This document shows positions 11,435-23,346 of a stretch of 64,000 nt of DNA, one piece after another. The notes below the pieces were generated by a model. The model had not been told where the DNA came from. It ran no database searches and worked only from the letters and a program-made list of their open reading frames with translations. The translations under genes were made by a program, and so were the position numbers. The DNA is taken from assembly GCA_036927565.1 (NCBI GenBank), contig JAYESD010000008.1, positions 120,183,498 through 120,247,497 of the forward strand, given 5' to 3'. Numbering within the stretch: the first letter of the stretch is position 1; each line of letters begins with the position of its first letter. Source of the stretch: Tuctoria greenei. Lineage: Eukaryota > Streptophyta > Magnoliopsida > Poales > Poaceae.

Positions 11435-13004
11435 TGTAGGATCGAAGAGCACGTGAAAAGCTATCAGAGGGGGGGTGAATGGCAGAAAAACGATCTGTTA
11501 AACAAATTGTGTGTGAGACTAATCTAAACGTGTTTCACCGTGACAAAAGTGATATATATCAGAGAGAATCAAGTCACGAAGACAACACAACAAGAATCAC
11601 TCAAATCCGTCGAGAAAAACTCATGTTATGATCGAAAGATCAAACAAAGGTCAATATGCCCTACTCGAGAAAAAGCAGTTCTGGGACGCTGCAAAGAAAA
11701 TCGTGTAGATCATAGACCACAAATCCAATGACCGTGAAATTTTGATAGATGATAAATAATCAAGTTTTGCAAACAACTCAAAAAGAATCACGTCAATTGG
11801 ATCTGTAAAACTCGAGTTATGATAAAACCACCGACGAAAGGTAGTGCTGTCCAGAAACTCGACGAGTAAAACTTGTCCGGAACAAGTCGGACGAACAAGG
11901 CACAAAAGTTCCTTCAAACTACGAATTTTATTCAATGGAAAACAAGAGGAACAGCCCCAAAGTCGTGCATCACGAGCTCTGGGCTCCCTTGCTTATATAA
12001 CCAGCTCGAAAGCAAACTCAACTCAGATCAGGAACCTAATCCTACTCTATTCACGGATCGTAACTTTCCATAACTGCTTAGGATTCTTGTATACGCAGAT
12101 AGAAGAAATCTTAAGACTTCCAAACACCTTAGGAACGTATCCCACATTCCTAAACAACTCAAATTCGTGACCCACACGAAATCCTATCATAACCAACTCA
12201 AATCTTTCCGTATTTCAGTCAAACCCGACTCATCCGCAGCCTGAGTCCATAACCTAGTCGGTTGGACCTTTCCGACCAACTCTTTACGTCCACATCTTTT
12301 CATCAAGTCTCGGAACCATGTAGCCACGTCCATGCACTCCTTACACAGGTGCAAACATCTTCTAATGACGTCCACGATACCTTCACATGCATTGTTCTTG
12401 ATTCAATCATGCTGCGCAACCTCCTGATCAGCTCAACCACAATTCCTCCTGAATTTGGTTGCTGGAACCTCATGTCCTCCCTGAGACTAGTCCAATGGAT
12501 CCCATCACCAGCCATGTCTTAAACTCAAGCAACACCTGCACATGAATAAACAACCAATCCATACGAGCCCAAGTCCTCGATTTGACTCAAGTTAGTTCCG
12601 AACACAACACCTTACGTGAGAACCTCACATAAGCATGTTGCAAAACCACAGTAACACGATATCATCCATGTCAACCAAAAACGCACCAAAGACTTAGCAA
12701 ATGAATACTAAGCAATCTTTTCAGAGATGTAAAGCTAGTACGAAACATTGCAAATGAAAAACAGAAGCATTGCGGTCAAGTTCCGGACCTTGCCAGAGCA
12801 ACCCGGACCTTGAGCCGGAGCTAACAAAAGCTAGTAGAACCTAGCGCCGGAGATTACCAAAACTAGTACAATCAAGCTCCTGCCGGAGCTTACAAAACTA
12901 GTCGGACCTTGATAAAAAGGTGTTTTGGTGATATTCAAAACTTTTATCGTCAAAGCAAGTGTATTCACTACAAGCCAATGTATTCAGCACACATAGGTCT
13001 TACA
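11435..13004 (-). repeat. 3' LTR of the Sirevirus-like element
   Basis: This is a direct repeat of 19569-21177. It holds a minus-strand TATATAA near 11990-12000, and short ORFs that are duplicated in the other LTR and are not genes. Confidence 0.93.
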
Positions 13005-13998
13005 ATCTCCCCCTTGATGAATGCATTGGCAACACCATTTAAAATCCGAACAATGGCTTATTCACATAAAAGTTTTGAAGGCAATTTCTCCCCCTTTGTA
13101 AATCAAAAGTAAAATGTGAAGAAAATCCAAAAATTATCCCATATTATCTCTCCCCCTTTATTATCTCTCCTTATGCACATATTCTCTTTCTCTTCATGCT
13201 TATCTCTCTCCCTTTGACAATGTATTCAGCAATTCATGAGCATATAAACAAATTATCTCTCCAACTTTAGTTGTTATGAGAATATTATAACATATACATA
13301 TAAACAAAGCTCATCCAAGTCATACTATCAGGTACTTTACATTATCACATCAATGAGATACATAAAGTAGTGTAAGCCATGCTAGAGATCAAATGTAATT
13401 TTCAATTTAAGCAAGTCATGATCTCACAAACTTAACTATTTCAAAACCTGAAATCATGACACTAGTTGCTGCATTTTATTATTTTTCAAAGCATAAATTT
13501 AGATCATATGATATTTGCAAGAGATTATATACGTGTTGCCTTATTCTAACCAACCAAGCCAAGCCTATGTCATTTGACAATCAGAAGCTTAAGGACATGG
13601 TTTTAGTCATACACAACTTCTTCCAAGTTCATATCTAAGTGCAATGATAAGCCATCTCAAAAGAAGAAGTGTGATGCATGCATATTCTCTTGATCTTTTC
13701 TCAATTTATATTTGTTCATAAAAACTCAACATGTGAGTTGATTACTTGATTAATTCTTAATGATTAAAAGCACTTGTGAACATGTAACAGGTTCAAAACA
13801 GCAAGAAAGTTCGACCATGACCTGTTTTAGTGTGAGTAATTATTCCAATTACTAGACATGGAAAAAACTACAAAATGTATAACACGGGTAATGTAGTAAG
13901 AACTTTCAGCATGTAAAAGGAATCACAAAGTCATATATATATGAAATACTATGCTCATATTATTTTAATTTCATATTCACACATAGACTTCCCAAGTT
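13005..13998 (-). promoter_or_regulatory. 3' untranslated region with multiple polypurine tracts
   Basis: Between the pol stop and the 3' LTR the plus strand carries four copies of CTCCCCCT: near 13008, 13088, 13149 and 14004. On the element strand these read AGGGGGAG. The one at 13005-13015 abuts the LTR and is the canonical tract (AAGGGGGAGAT). Repeated tracts upstream of the 3' LTR are a known hallmark of Sireviruses. The rest of the stretch is AT-rich and non-coding. Confidence 0.7.
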
Positions 13999-15089
13999 TC
14001 AAAACTCCCCCTCAATTTTTAAGCCATGAGGATGCATAACCCCTATTTCACTACGAATGTAACAAAAACGAGTGAAATCCAAAGGTTTTGTAAAAATGTC
14101 AGCCAATTGTTGTTCGGTATCTACATGGTGAAGCACAGTGTTTCCTTTTTCAACATTATCTCGGAGAAAGTGATACCTAATGTCAATGTGCTTAGTTCTA
14201 GAATGTTGCACATGGTTTTTAGCAATGCAAATGGCACTAGTGTTATCATAGAACAGTGGAACACTATCTAGATCAACCCCATAGTCCCTAAGTGTTTGAA
14301 CAATCCAAAGAATTTGTGAGCAAGCTCTAGCAGCAGCTACATATTCAGATTCGGTTGTGGATTGTGCAACTGAATTTTGTTTTCTAGAGGACCAAGCAAC
14401 AAGAGAATTATAATGAAAATGACAAGCACCAGAAGTACTTTTCCTATCAATCCTACAATCCCCAAAATCAGCATCCGAAAAAGCATTCAAAGTAACGGTT
14501 GAGGAAGAAGGAAAAAAATTCCAAATTATTGAGTTCCATGTAAGTACCTAAGAATCCTTTTGACGGCTTGACGATGTGAAGCACGTGGGGAGGCTTGAAA
14601 CCGTGCACAAAGACATACGCTGAATTGTATGTCCGGTCTTGATGCTGTGAGGTACAAAAGTGATCCGATCATGCTTCTATATTATTTTTGATCCACGGAT
14701 TCACCATCTTCATCAAGTCCATGTGTTGTTGCCGTTCCCATTGGTGTCCGAAGAGGCTTGCTTTTGTCCATGTTGAAGTGCCTTAGGAGATCTTTTGTAC
14801 ACTTCGTTTGATGCACAAAGGTACCCTCCTTAGTTTGCTTGATTTGCAGCCCCAAAAAGTAAGTGAGTTCACCCATCATATTGATTTCAAATTTGGAACT
14901 CATCATTGCTGAAAACTTGGACACAAGATCATGAGAAGCACAACCAAAGATAATATCATCCACATACACTTGAACGAATAATGTGTCATTGCCATGCTTA
15001 AGCACAAAAAGAGTTTTATCAACCTTGCCCATGGTAAACCCTTTTTCAAGTAAGAAGGTTTTTAACCTATCATACCATGCTCTAGGGGC
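13999..15089 (-). pseudogene. Sirevirus reverse transcriptase (3' part) and RNase H, broken
   Basis: The RT active site VQVYVDDIIFG lies at about 14940-14975. Further thumb sequence runs to about 14682, followed by a frame break. RNase H is at 13999-14490, with the FSDADFGDCRIDRKSTSG start, the QSTTESEYVAAARACSQILW block and a final DIFTKPL motif that ends copia pol proteins. The segment 14490-14682 is out of frame with both neighbours. A TAA just before position 15089 separates this part from the preceding RT frame (ALYGLK then APRAWYD). Confidence 0.88.
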
Positions 15090-16268
15090 TTATTTGAGAC
15101 CGTACAAGGCTTTGGACAGTTTATAAACATGATTAGGAAAATCTGGATTTTCAAAACCTGGTGGTTGCTTGACATAAACCTCCTCATCTATGTAGCCATT
15201 TAGAAAAGAACTTTTAACGTCCATTTGATATAGCTTGAAAACTTTAGATGCAGCAAAGGCTAACAAAATTCTTATGGCTTCTAATCTAGCAACGAGAGCA
15301 AAAGTTTCATCAAAATCTAGACCTTCAACTTGAGTGAAACCTTGAGCAACCAACCTAGCCTTATTCCTAACCACAACCCCATCCTCACTTTGTTTATTTT
15401 TAAATACCCATTTAGTTCCAATTAAAGTGTGACCTTGAGGTGGAGGTACAAGTTTCAAAACATTATTTCTTTCAAAATTTTCTAACTCTTCTTGCATGGC
15501 AATAATCCAAGATTCATTAGTGAGTGCGTGTGATATATCTTTGGGTTCAAAAGAAGCAACAAAAGCAGAATGAGCATAAGAGTTTGGATCGCAAAACCTG
15601 GACCGTGTGACTCGTTCGTGCAAGCTTTCAATCATCTGTTGTGGGGGATGATCTTTGTAAAACCGTAGGGGAACAAATGTCTCACAAGCTTCTTCTTCTT
15701 CATGTTCATCACAAATCGATGAGCTTGTGACTTTAGGATGATTTGAATCAGCATTTATGGTTGTCGGTGCTGGTTGAGAATTAACATCCGGAGCTGAACC
15801 AAAGTCTTTAGCTGCTGAATTTTCGGGCAGCAGCTCCAATTCTTCCTCATCTTCAACAAAAATGCCCCCCCCCCCCCCCCCCCCCCGCGGATATGAATCT
15901 GGACTTGGAATGTTTGAGCTAGTACCTGGGCTAGCTTCATCAAAAGACACTTCACAAGTCTCCACAATTTTGTTAGTGTCAAGTAAAAGCACACAGTAGC
16001 CTCTAGTATGAGATGGATAAACAAGAAACATGCCATCAATGGATCTAGGTTCAAATTTATCAAGATTACCATGTTTCTTAACAAAGCATTTGCAACCAAA
16101 GACCCGAAAGTGTGTAACACTAGGCCTATGTCCAAACCAGAGCTCATATGGTGTTTTACATAGCTTAGCACACAAGAAAACACGATTTGAGACATAACAA
16201 GCGGTTGCTAACGCATCAGCCCAAAATTTCCTAGGAGTTTGATATTCATCAAGCATAGTCCTAGCCAT
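15090..16268 (-). pseudogene. Sirevirus integrase C-terminus and reverse transcriptase (5' part)
   Basis: The frame begins at MARTMLDEYQTPRKFWADAL, the end of the integrase core, and passes F.VFGCKCFV into a low-complexity linker. It enters RT at WIIAMQEELENFERNNVLKL and reaches QMDVKSSFLNG and ALYGLK. The linker holds a run of 22 C residues at 15865-15886 (a poly-Gly stretch in the product) just after SPDSYPR. That tract is prone to slippage, so both the copy number and the frame there are uncertain. The frame ends at a TAA that replaces a Gln codon found in relatives. Confidence 0.85.
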
Positions 16269-17200
16269 CTCAACTAAGGTTATGTTCTTTCTTTCTTTCT
16301 ACAACACCGTTTTGTTGAGGTACATATGGTGAAGAAAATTGATGATCTATTCTATTTTCAGCACAAAAGTGATCAAATGATTGATTTTTAAATTCAGTTC
16401 CATTATCACTTCTAATTGCTTTTAAAGATCATGGGTAATCAACTGATAATCTAATAAATAAAGTTCTAAAGTGACTAAAAACTTCATTCTTAGACGCCAT
16501 AAAGTGAACCCAAGTGTATTTAGAATAATCATCAACAATCACAAGTACATACCATTTACCTCCGAAGGACTGAACACGTGAAGGTCCTACGGTGTCAAGA
16601 TGCAAAAGTTGACATGGTTCAGTTGACATGATCATTGTGAGAGGAGTATGTGAACCTGCAACCATCTTAGCATGTCTACAAGAACAGCACACAATTTCTT
16701 TGTCCCCTTTAAGCTTAGGCAACCCACGTATGCGATCAAGAGCACTAACACGCGTTAGGTGATCAAAGCCTACGTGACCAAGTCTACGATGCCAAAAATA
16801 TAGGTCCTTTGAATCATTAGCAACTAGACACCTATGCTTAGAGGAAGACATCTCAAAATCAGCTTTAAAAACTCTTCCAAACCGAGACATGTTAAAATTA
16901 AGCTCACTATTTGAACTTACAACTTTGCAGCAGTTTTTATTGAAAATAATTTCGAGATTTTCATCTAGCAATTGTGAAACAGAAAGCAAGTTGTATTTCA
17001 AATTTTTGACAAGTGCCACATCCTTCAAAGTGTAGTGATCATTTACTCTAACCGAACCCTTAGCAATTATAGGAGTTGAAGAATTATCGGCAAAAGTAAC
17101 ATCTCTACACGTGACACAAAAGAGAGGGAGGAGAACCAATCTTTGTTACCGGTCATGTGGCGTGAGCAACCTGAATCCACAATCCAAATGTTCTCCTTCC
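16269..17200 (-). pseudogene. Sirevirus protease and integrase core, broken
   Basis: The protease site VDSGCSRHMTG is visible near 17160-17190, in a different frame from the downstream part. At 16429-17139 the GAG-pre-integrase region has the zinc-binding H...H...C..C set (WHRRLGHVGFDHL and CCSCRHAKM). The first catalytic Asp is in LLHLDTVGP. A TGA follows VDYP at about 16426-16435, then AIRSDNGTEF carries the second Asp, and PQQNGVVERK carries the Glu. A duplicated GAAA unit near 16290-16305 shifts the frame after ERK. So the motifs survive but the reading frame does not. Confidence 0.83.
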
Positions 17201-17321
17201 TCAAACGTGTAACCTACATAGAAGAACAATATGTCGATGACTCAATACTGGGGTTAGTCAAAAGGCATTTAGGAATCCAGTACTGAGTCACGTGATGTGC
17301 AGCAGGAAAAACACGCGAAAG

Positions 17322-19506
17322 CTAAGACAAAACAGCAGGTTTATGAGTCAAAGTTTGAGATTTTTTATTCTTAACTACTAACCTATAAGGTGTTACTTGT
17401 GTAGCACAAAAATCAGTAGCTCCGGAGGCAAAAACAGAAGGTCCGGAGGTAAACTTTGAATGTTTTTGACTCAAAACAGCAGGTTGTACATTCAGTTCAA
17501 TATGTGCAGCAAATTTTGCATGAAAGTTATGAGATCTAGCAACCAATCTTTCCCTTTTCTGTTGTTTAGCTAGTCTATAACAAAAATCTATGACATGACC
17601 ATCTCTACCACAGTAGGTACAATGAAATTTAACTTTGTGTTCATGTCTAGATGAGCAAACAACATTTTTATTTGAAACCAAATGAGACAATACTCCTGCA
17701 GATTTTAAAACCACTTCTTTTTGTTTAGGAACTGTTTGAATCAAACCACTTCCTAATGACTTTACAATTTTAGGTGGATGTGCCTTAGCATGACCATTAG
17801 AATCAAAACCTAAACCAGTTTTATCATTGCAAGACTTGGATGAATTCAGCAGCAAGTTTAGGTTCTTATTCCCATTACAAAACCGATCAAATGTCTTATG
17901 CATGTTATTAAGTTTATTGGACAGATCAAGGCAATTATCACATGAAGTTTTTCCTTTTAATTTGCAATTGGAACAATATTTAACTTCATGACAACGTAAA
18001 GAATTGTTCAATATAGAGATTTCATTCATAGCATCTTGCAGTTTCTTATCAAGATCATCACAACTAGAACAATGCAAATCAATTGTAGAACAAGAAGCAT
18101 CTTTTAAGTTTCCAATATTAAGTACAGCAAGGTTTTTGTTCTTTTCAATTTCAAGTTCAAGTTTATCAAGTGTGGAGGTATGTGCACTTCTTAGGGAGGA
18201 CAATTGTTCATATATTAAGTCACATGAGGAACAAGAATCATCACTAGGAATCAAGGATTTCAAACGATTCATTTCAGATTCTAGTGACTCAATTTTAACA
18301 GCATTGTCCCTAAGCTCTTTGTCCTTTTTCTTAACAATAACAGTGGCACGAGAAATAGCATCACACATTTCTTCGCATGTAGGATATACCTCTTCATTGT
18401 CGCTGTTGTGTTCTGCCTCCTCCATACTTGATCTTGACTTGCCTACCATGAAGCACAAGTTTGACAAATCATCTTCATCTCCATCGCTTCCAATGTCCAC
18501 GTCGCTTGAGCCATGTTCCTGGAGTGCTGAGATAAAACTGCTCACCAATTGACGTCCTGTAAAACCCTTCTTTTTCTTCGTATCTTTTGCAGAGGAGTGG
18601 TTGGTTCTTGTTTTCTTTTCATCCCAGGAAGTAGGACATGAAAGGTTAGGGCAATCTGAACGAAAATGTCCTGTCTTACCACATTCAAAGCATCGTTGAG
18701 GTCCGGAGCTTCCTCTCCTTATAGTTCTCACATTTTGCAATGCTTTTGAGAACCGGGTACAGATGAGTGCAAGCTCCTCCTCTGGAAACTCCTCAATCTG
18801 TTCAAGGGTTAGAGAGGAAAGCAAAGCAAGTGTACCACAAGATGATGTTTGACCGGAACTAGGCATGTCACGTTGAGAAACAAAAGCAATAGACTTGTTG
18901 GGGTTCTTACGTGAGATTATGTCAATTTCATGAGTTTTTAACTTGGAATATAGCACATCTAAAGTAAGTGAACTCATGACAGTAGATTCACGAATAGATG
19001 TGATTTTCATCTCCCAAATTGACATATCTAATGCACTTAGCAATTGCCTAGCATTTTCAGCATCTGAAAAATTAACATTGACACTACACAAGTTGTTGAG
19101 AATCTTATTAAAGTGAGCAAAAAGGTCATCAATAGACTCACCGGGTTGCATCTCGGCGCATGTATTCTTTCTTGAACATGTCTTGCCTTACCTCTTTGAT
19201 CGTGTTGGATCCTTCGTGGTAGTCACAAAGTGCTTTCCATACATCGTATGCAGATCGGAGGTGTGCAACACGGTTGAAGTCGCTTTGTGTTAATCCTTGT
19301 ATGATCAAGTTCTGAGCCTTGTTGTTGTTGTCGACATCTCTCAGATTTGTAGTTGTAACTTGATAGTTTGATGGCACTTCGTAAGGCTTGTATACCTTCT
19401 CCCATATTGCAAAGCCTTGTGCCTGGATGAAAGCCTCCATGCGTGCCTTCCAAACCTGAAAATCAATACCAGCGAACACACAAGGTTTGGCAGAGTACTT
19501 CTCCAT
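17322..19506 (-). pseudogene. Sirevirus gag, frameshifted
   Basis: The ATG at 19506 opens a Gag N-terminus (MEKYSAKPCVFAGIDFQVWK). A frameshift near 19145 splits it from a 609-codon frame that runs to 17322. That frame has the rest of the Gag helical domain and a CCHC knuckle, CFECGKTGHFRSDC (about 18650-18695). An acidic segment follows, then a Leu/Lys/Glu-rich stretch likely to form a coiled coil (about 18150-18330), Cys-rich CxxC pairs, and a second knuckle, CTYCGRDGHVIDFC (about 17575-17620). A Gag of more than 700 residues with a coiled coil and a distal second knuckle is typical of Sireviruses and unlike other copia groups. Confidence 0.87.
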
Positions 19507-19554
19507 GATGATTAGTCAAAAACACACACAAATCACAAAGATTAGAGCACCGTG

Positions 19555-19566
19555 GCTCTGATACCA
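19555..19566 (-). promoter_or_regulatory. Primer-binding site of the Sirevirus-like element
   Basis: The minus strand reads TGGTATCAGAGC, an exact match to the initiator tRNA-Met 3' complement, two bases after the 5' LTR. Confidence 0.9.
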
Positions 19567-19568
19567 AT

Positions 19569-21177
19569 TGTAGGATTGAAGAGCACGTGAGAAGCTACCA
19601 GAGGGGAGGTGAATGGTAGATTTAAAATCTTACACGGTGGAAAAAATTAAACCCCAACCCCTTCGGCAGAAAAATGATCTATTAAAGAAATCGTGAGTGA
19701 GACTAATATAAACGTTTTTCACCATGACAAAAGTGATAGATATCAGAGAGAATCAAGTCACAAAGACAACACAACAGGAATCACTCAAATCCGTCGAGAA
19801 AAACTCAAGTTATGATCGAAAGATCAAACAAATGTCAATCTGCCCTACTCGAGAAAAAGCAGTTCTGGGACGCTGCAAAAAAACTCGTGTATATCATAGA
19901 CCACAAATCCAATGACCGTGAAATTTTTACAGATGATAGATAATCAAGTTTTGAAAACAATCACGTCAATTGCATCTGTAAAACTCGAGTTATGATAAAA
20001 CCACCTACGAAAGGTAGTGCTGTCTAGAAACTCGACGAGTAAAACTTGTCTGGAACAAGTCGGACGAACAAGGCATAAAAGTTCATTCAAACTACGAATT
20101 TTATTCAATAGAACACAAGAGGAACTGCCCCAAAGTCGTGCATCACGAGCTCTGGGCTCTCTTGCTTATATAACCAGCTCGAAAGCCAACTCAACTCAGA
20201 TCAGGAACCTAATCCTACTCTGTTCACGAATCATAACTTTCCATAACTGCTTAGGATTCTTCTATACGCAGATAGAAGCAATTTTAAGACTTCCAAACAC
20301 CTTAGGAACGTATCCCACATTCCTAAACAACTCAAATTCGTGACCCACACGAAATCCCATCATAACTAACTCAAATCTTTCCGTATTTTAGTCAAACCCG
20401 ACTCAGCCGCAGCCTGAGTCCATAACCTAGTCTGTTGGACCTTTCCAACCAACTCTTTACGTCCAAATCTCTTCATCACGTCTCGGAACCTTGTAGACAC
20501 GTCCATGCACTCCTTGCACACGTGCAAAAATCTTCCAATGACGTCCACAATACCTTCACATGCATTGTTCTTGATTCAATCATGCTGCGCAACCTCCTGA
20601 TCAGCTCAACCACAATTCCTCCTGAATTTGGTTGTTGGAACCTCATCTCCTCCCTGAGACTAGTCCAATGGATCCCATCACCAGCCATGTCTTGAACTCA
20701 AGCAACACATGCACATGAATAAACAACCAATCCATACGAGCCCAAGTCCTTGACTTGACTCAAGTTAGTTTCGAACACAACACCTTACGTAAGAACCTCA
20801 CAGAAGCAAGTTGCAAAACCACAGTAACACGATATCATCCATGTCAACCAAAAACACACCAAAGACTTAGCAAATGAATACTAAGCAATCTTTCCAGAGA
20901 TGTAAAGCAAGTACGAAACATTGCAAATGAAAAATGGGAGCATTGCGGTCAAGTTTTGGACCTTGCCAGAGCAACCCGGACCTTGAGCCGGAGCTAACAA
21001 AAGCTAGTAGAACCTAGCGCCGGAGCTTACCAAAACTAGTACAACCAAGCTCCTGCCGGAGCTTACAAAACTAGTCGGACCTTGATAAAAAGGTGTTTTG
21101 GTGATATTCAAAACTTTTATCATCAAAGCAAGTGTATTCACTACAAGCCAATGTATTCAGCACACATAGGTCTTACA
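19569..21177 (-). repeat. 5' LTR of the Sirevirus-like element
   Basis: This is the partner of 11435-13004. It contains a TATA box (next entry) and ends in element orientation with CCTACA before the primer-binding site. Confidence 0.93.
20166..20173 (-). promoter_or_regulatory. TATA box of the Sirevirus-like 5' LTR
   Basis: The minus strand reads TTATATAA in a GC-mixed context, and the motif is kept in the 3' LTR. It is the likely core promoter of the element. Confidence 0.55.
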
Positions 21178-21182
21178 GACTC

Positions 21183-21666
21183 CTCTCACGAAACTTGTAG
21201 CCCTCAAGAGATTCGCAGATGCCGACTCCTATGCGTGCTGCCGAGCCCATGCTTCGCCCACGACTTTGTGTCGAGGCATCATATGCCGTCGTGCTCCAGC
21301 CTCCGATACAACCTCTGGTTGTTGGTCACCAAAGCTTGTACACGTTGATGACCTCCTCGGCTATGTCGATGAACCGCTCTTCGGTGACCTCTTACCTAAT
21401 AAGCTTGTCTGGGAAGAGAGGGGCCAGGGCACCAGGGCTCAGCACTGGTGCATTTGGGGGTGCAACAACGGTGACAACTTCACCGGCAGGTTTACGACGA
21501 GGTTGTACCATTTTTTCGGCATGCTCACCCTTGTGCCCGTGTTCGAGCTGGCCCTGGCAGCGAAGCTCAAGACTCTGCTCCCACTGGCAGCAACCACTAT
21601 CTTCTTCGTCGCGCATAGCAGGGAAGCTCTCTGCTCCATCCCTGATGCAACGCGAGGAACTTCCAT
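21183..21666 (-). pseudogene. Fragment resembling plant tryptophan synthase beta, type 2
   Basis: On the minus strand an ATG at 21666 opens a possible transit-peptide-like N-terminus, followed by MPKKWYNLVVNLPVK and LLHPQMHQ. After a frame change it goes on with LAPLFPDKLI, then EVTEERFIDIAEEVINVYKLW. These blocks, in this order, match my memory of the N-terminal part of type-2 tryptophan synthase beta (TrpB2), which joins indole and serine to make tryptophan. A frameshift near 21440, a TAA between LIR and EVTEE, and a TGA right after YKLW make it non-functional. Similarity fades below about 21330 and the catalytic lysine region is absent. It is probably a captured or relict exon. A protein search against plant TrpB2 would settle it. 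Confidence 0.7.
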
Positions 21667-21919
21667 CAGGTTTAGTATCAGAAGTGTTAGGAAATCCTAT
21701 GGGGTGGGCAGAATTTAACGAATTCGATCTCGATTTGTGCAGGGCTGTGGTATAACTTCATTCGCTGCCAGAAATTTCTGGATTGTCCATTCCGGGAGCA
21801 GAAAAAAACTATGCATAACACATCTCACTAGTACGTACCAGCAATTGAAAAGCAAAAAACAAAACAAATGAGTTATAATCACTTCCCACTACAGGAATTG
21901 GGTAAAGGAGTGTCGACCC
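21667..21919. other. Unassigned sequence between the gene fragment and the Tat LTR
   Basis: This would be the region upstream of the fragment on the minus strand. It includes an A-rich stretch at about 21845-21870. I see no clear gene or element end. Confidence 0.4.
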
Positions 21920-22963
21920 TGTCGAAGTGTTTATGCGACATTTTTCCCGGATCTGCTAAGGAGCAGCCTGCGAAGGTTCTTGTTCAGCGGAGCTTAGGCC
22001 TCAATCAAGTGTACACGCGTATGAGAGAGTATGAGATGATGGTTTTTACGTGGTTCGGGCCGCAAGGAGCGTAACACCCTACTCCACGGTGGATTGTTTT
22101 GCTAGTGTGTGAATGCGTGTGTGTGTTTGTGTATCGGGGATTTGATGTTGGGTCCTTTGTAATGGTGGTGGTTCGGTCCTTCTATAGACAAGGTCGGATG
22201 CCTTACAAGCAGGGTCCAGGTCCCGATAGGTGGGCCCAGGGCGATCTTATCCTTGACAATATCTATGCTTCTCGCATAAGCTTCCTCTATCGTGGCAGTG
22301 AAGATTCGCCGCCTTGCTGCCTCTCTCGTCAGTAGCCCACACGCCATTGCTGATGATGGTAGAAGGTGTCCCGTCAGCCTTTCTTGTTGCCGCAAGCTAC
22401 CTGCTTGGCTGGGTGGGATAGACCTGTAGCGCCTTCAATGTGATGCGATTGGTCACAGCGGTCTCTGACCGTTGGCGTGCTCAGCTTAGTGCGTCGGAGG
22501 TGGGTGCGCGTCTCCAATGCTTGACTTGGGCAGCGCGCACCATCCCTTAACTCTTGCATCTTAACACCCAGGGCAAGTTGGGGGACACATGGAAGCGTCG
22601 GGGCTGGCCCTACGGGGGAGGCCAGTCCCGGTTCTTCACTACGCATGGCTGCCCCGGGGCTCTCCGGGGAACGTGGCAGCTCTGGACCCTTCCCTGTGGG
22701 TGGTGCCTGGCCTGGTGCTCCGAGCAACATGGTTGCACCGGAGCTCTCCCCAAGGTTGGGTGAGGTCCCGTCCCTACACGTGGCATCTCGGGAGCCCGCC
22801 TCACTGGAGGAGCCATGTCTCATCTTTGAGGCTCATGTGGCAGTGCTGGAGCTCATCCTTGAGGAAGGTCAGGGTCTGGCACCTTCAGACATGTGGCGCC
22901 ACCGGACGTGCCTAGGTGTTTTCACCTTGTGTGCGAGGGTACCCCGTTTGCAGGGTACCGACA
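21920..22963 (-). repeat. 3' LTR of the Tat element
   Basis: This is a direct repeat of 52983-54026 over its whole length, with shared blocks such as ACCCTACTCCACGGTGGATTG. ORFs inside it (22099-22974 on both strands) are LTR sequence and not genes. Confidence 0.9.
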
Positions 22964-23346
22964 GTGGCCCCTAGGTCCACCTTGGGGTGAGGTGAGTAGC
23001 CCAAAGGTAGAGCCCTTTTCATGTTTTCCTGTACTGCGCTTTGAATTTTGTCTGGGATAGCCGAAGCAGTGGGCGCTTTTGTCAAAGTCGCCACGCGTCC
23101 TCCTCTAGTAGAGAGACTATGGCAACAGGATCTTTTCTTGTTGTAGTATCTCTGTCTTCTGCAGCGCCCTTAACTGTGACAGTTCCCAATGCAGCTATAG
23201 CACTTTTGTTCGCTCCGCCTTTATGGGAGCCGCTTTAGCTGTTTCTTCAGGTGGCTCACCGCCTAGGCCAGAGCTTCTGACAGGGGGCGTAGGGCCCATT
23301 GTCATGGGTGTTGTGCGTTGAGTGGTGAGGGTTGAACCTTTGTGAT
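22964..23346 (-). other. Polypurine-tract side and 3' spacer of the Tat element
   Basis: The minus strand reads ACCTAGGGGCCAC directly before the LTR start TGTCGG, the place of the polypurine tract. It is only partly purine. The rest is spacer before the antisense ORF. Confidence 0.5.

Larger units (their letters stand above)
11435..21177 (-). mobile_element. Sirevirus-like copia retrotransposon with both LTRs
   Basis: LTRs are 11435-13004 (1,570 bp) and 19569-21177 (1,609 bp); in element orientation they begin TGTAAGACC and end CCTACA. The TSD is perfect: GACTC at 11430-11434 and 21178-21182. The tRNA-Met primer-binding site and the polypurine tract set the minus-strand orientation. Total length is 9.74 kb. 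The long gag with two zinc knuckles and a coiled-coil part, and the several polypurine tracts before the 3' LTR, are features known of Sireviruses. Most of the LTR length difference is an indel of about 46 bp near 19622-19667. The coding region is broken in several places. No envelope-like ORF is seen. Confidence 0.93.

Noticed and set aside
11540..12522. ORFs duplicated at 19724-20695
   Set aside because: They lie within the two Sirevirus LTRs and are not under evident coding constraint.
22102..22974. ORFs on both strands in the Tat 3' LTR
   Set aside because: The same ORFs, slightly changed, recur in the 5' LTR at 53270-53978, so they are LTR sequence.
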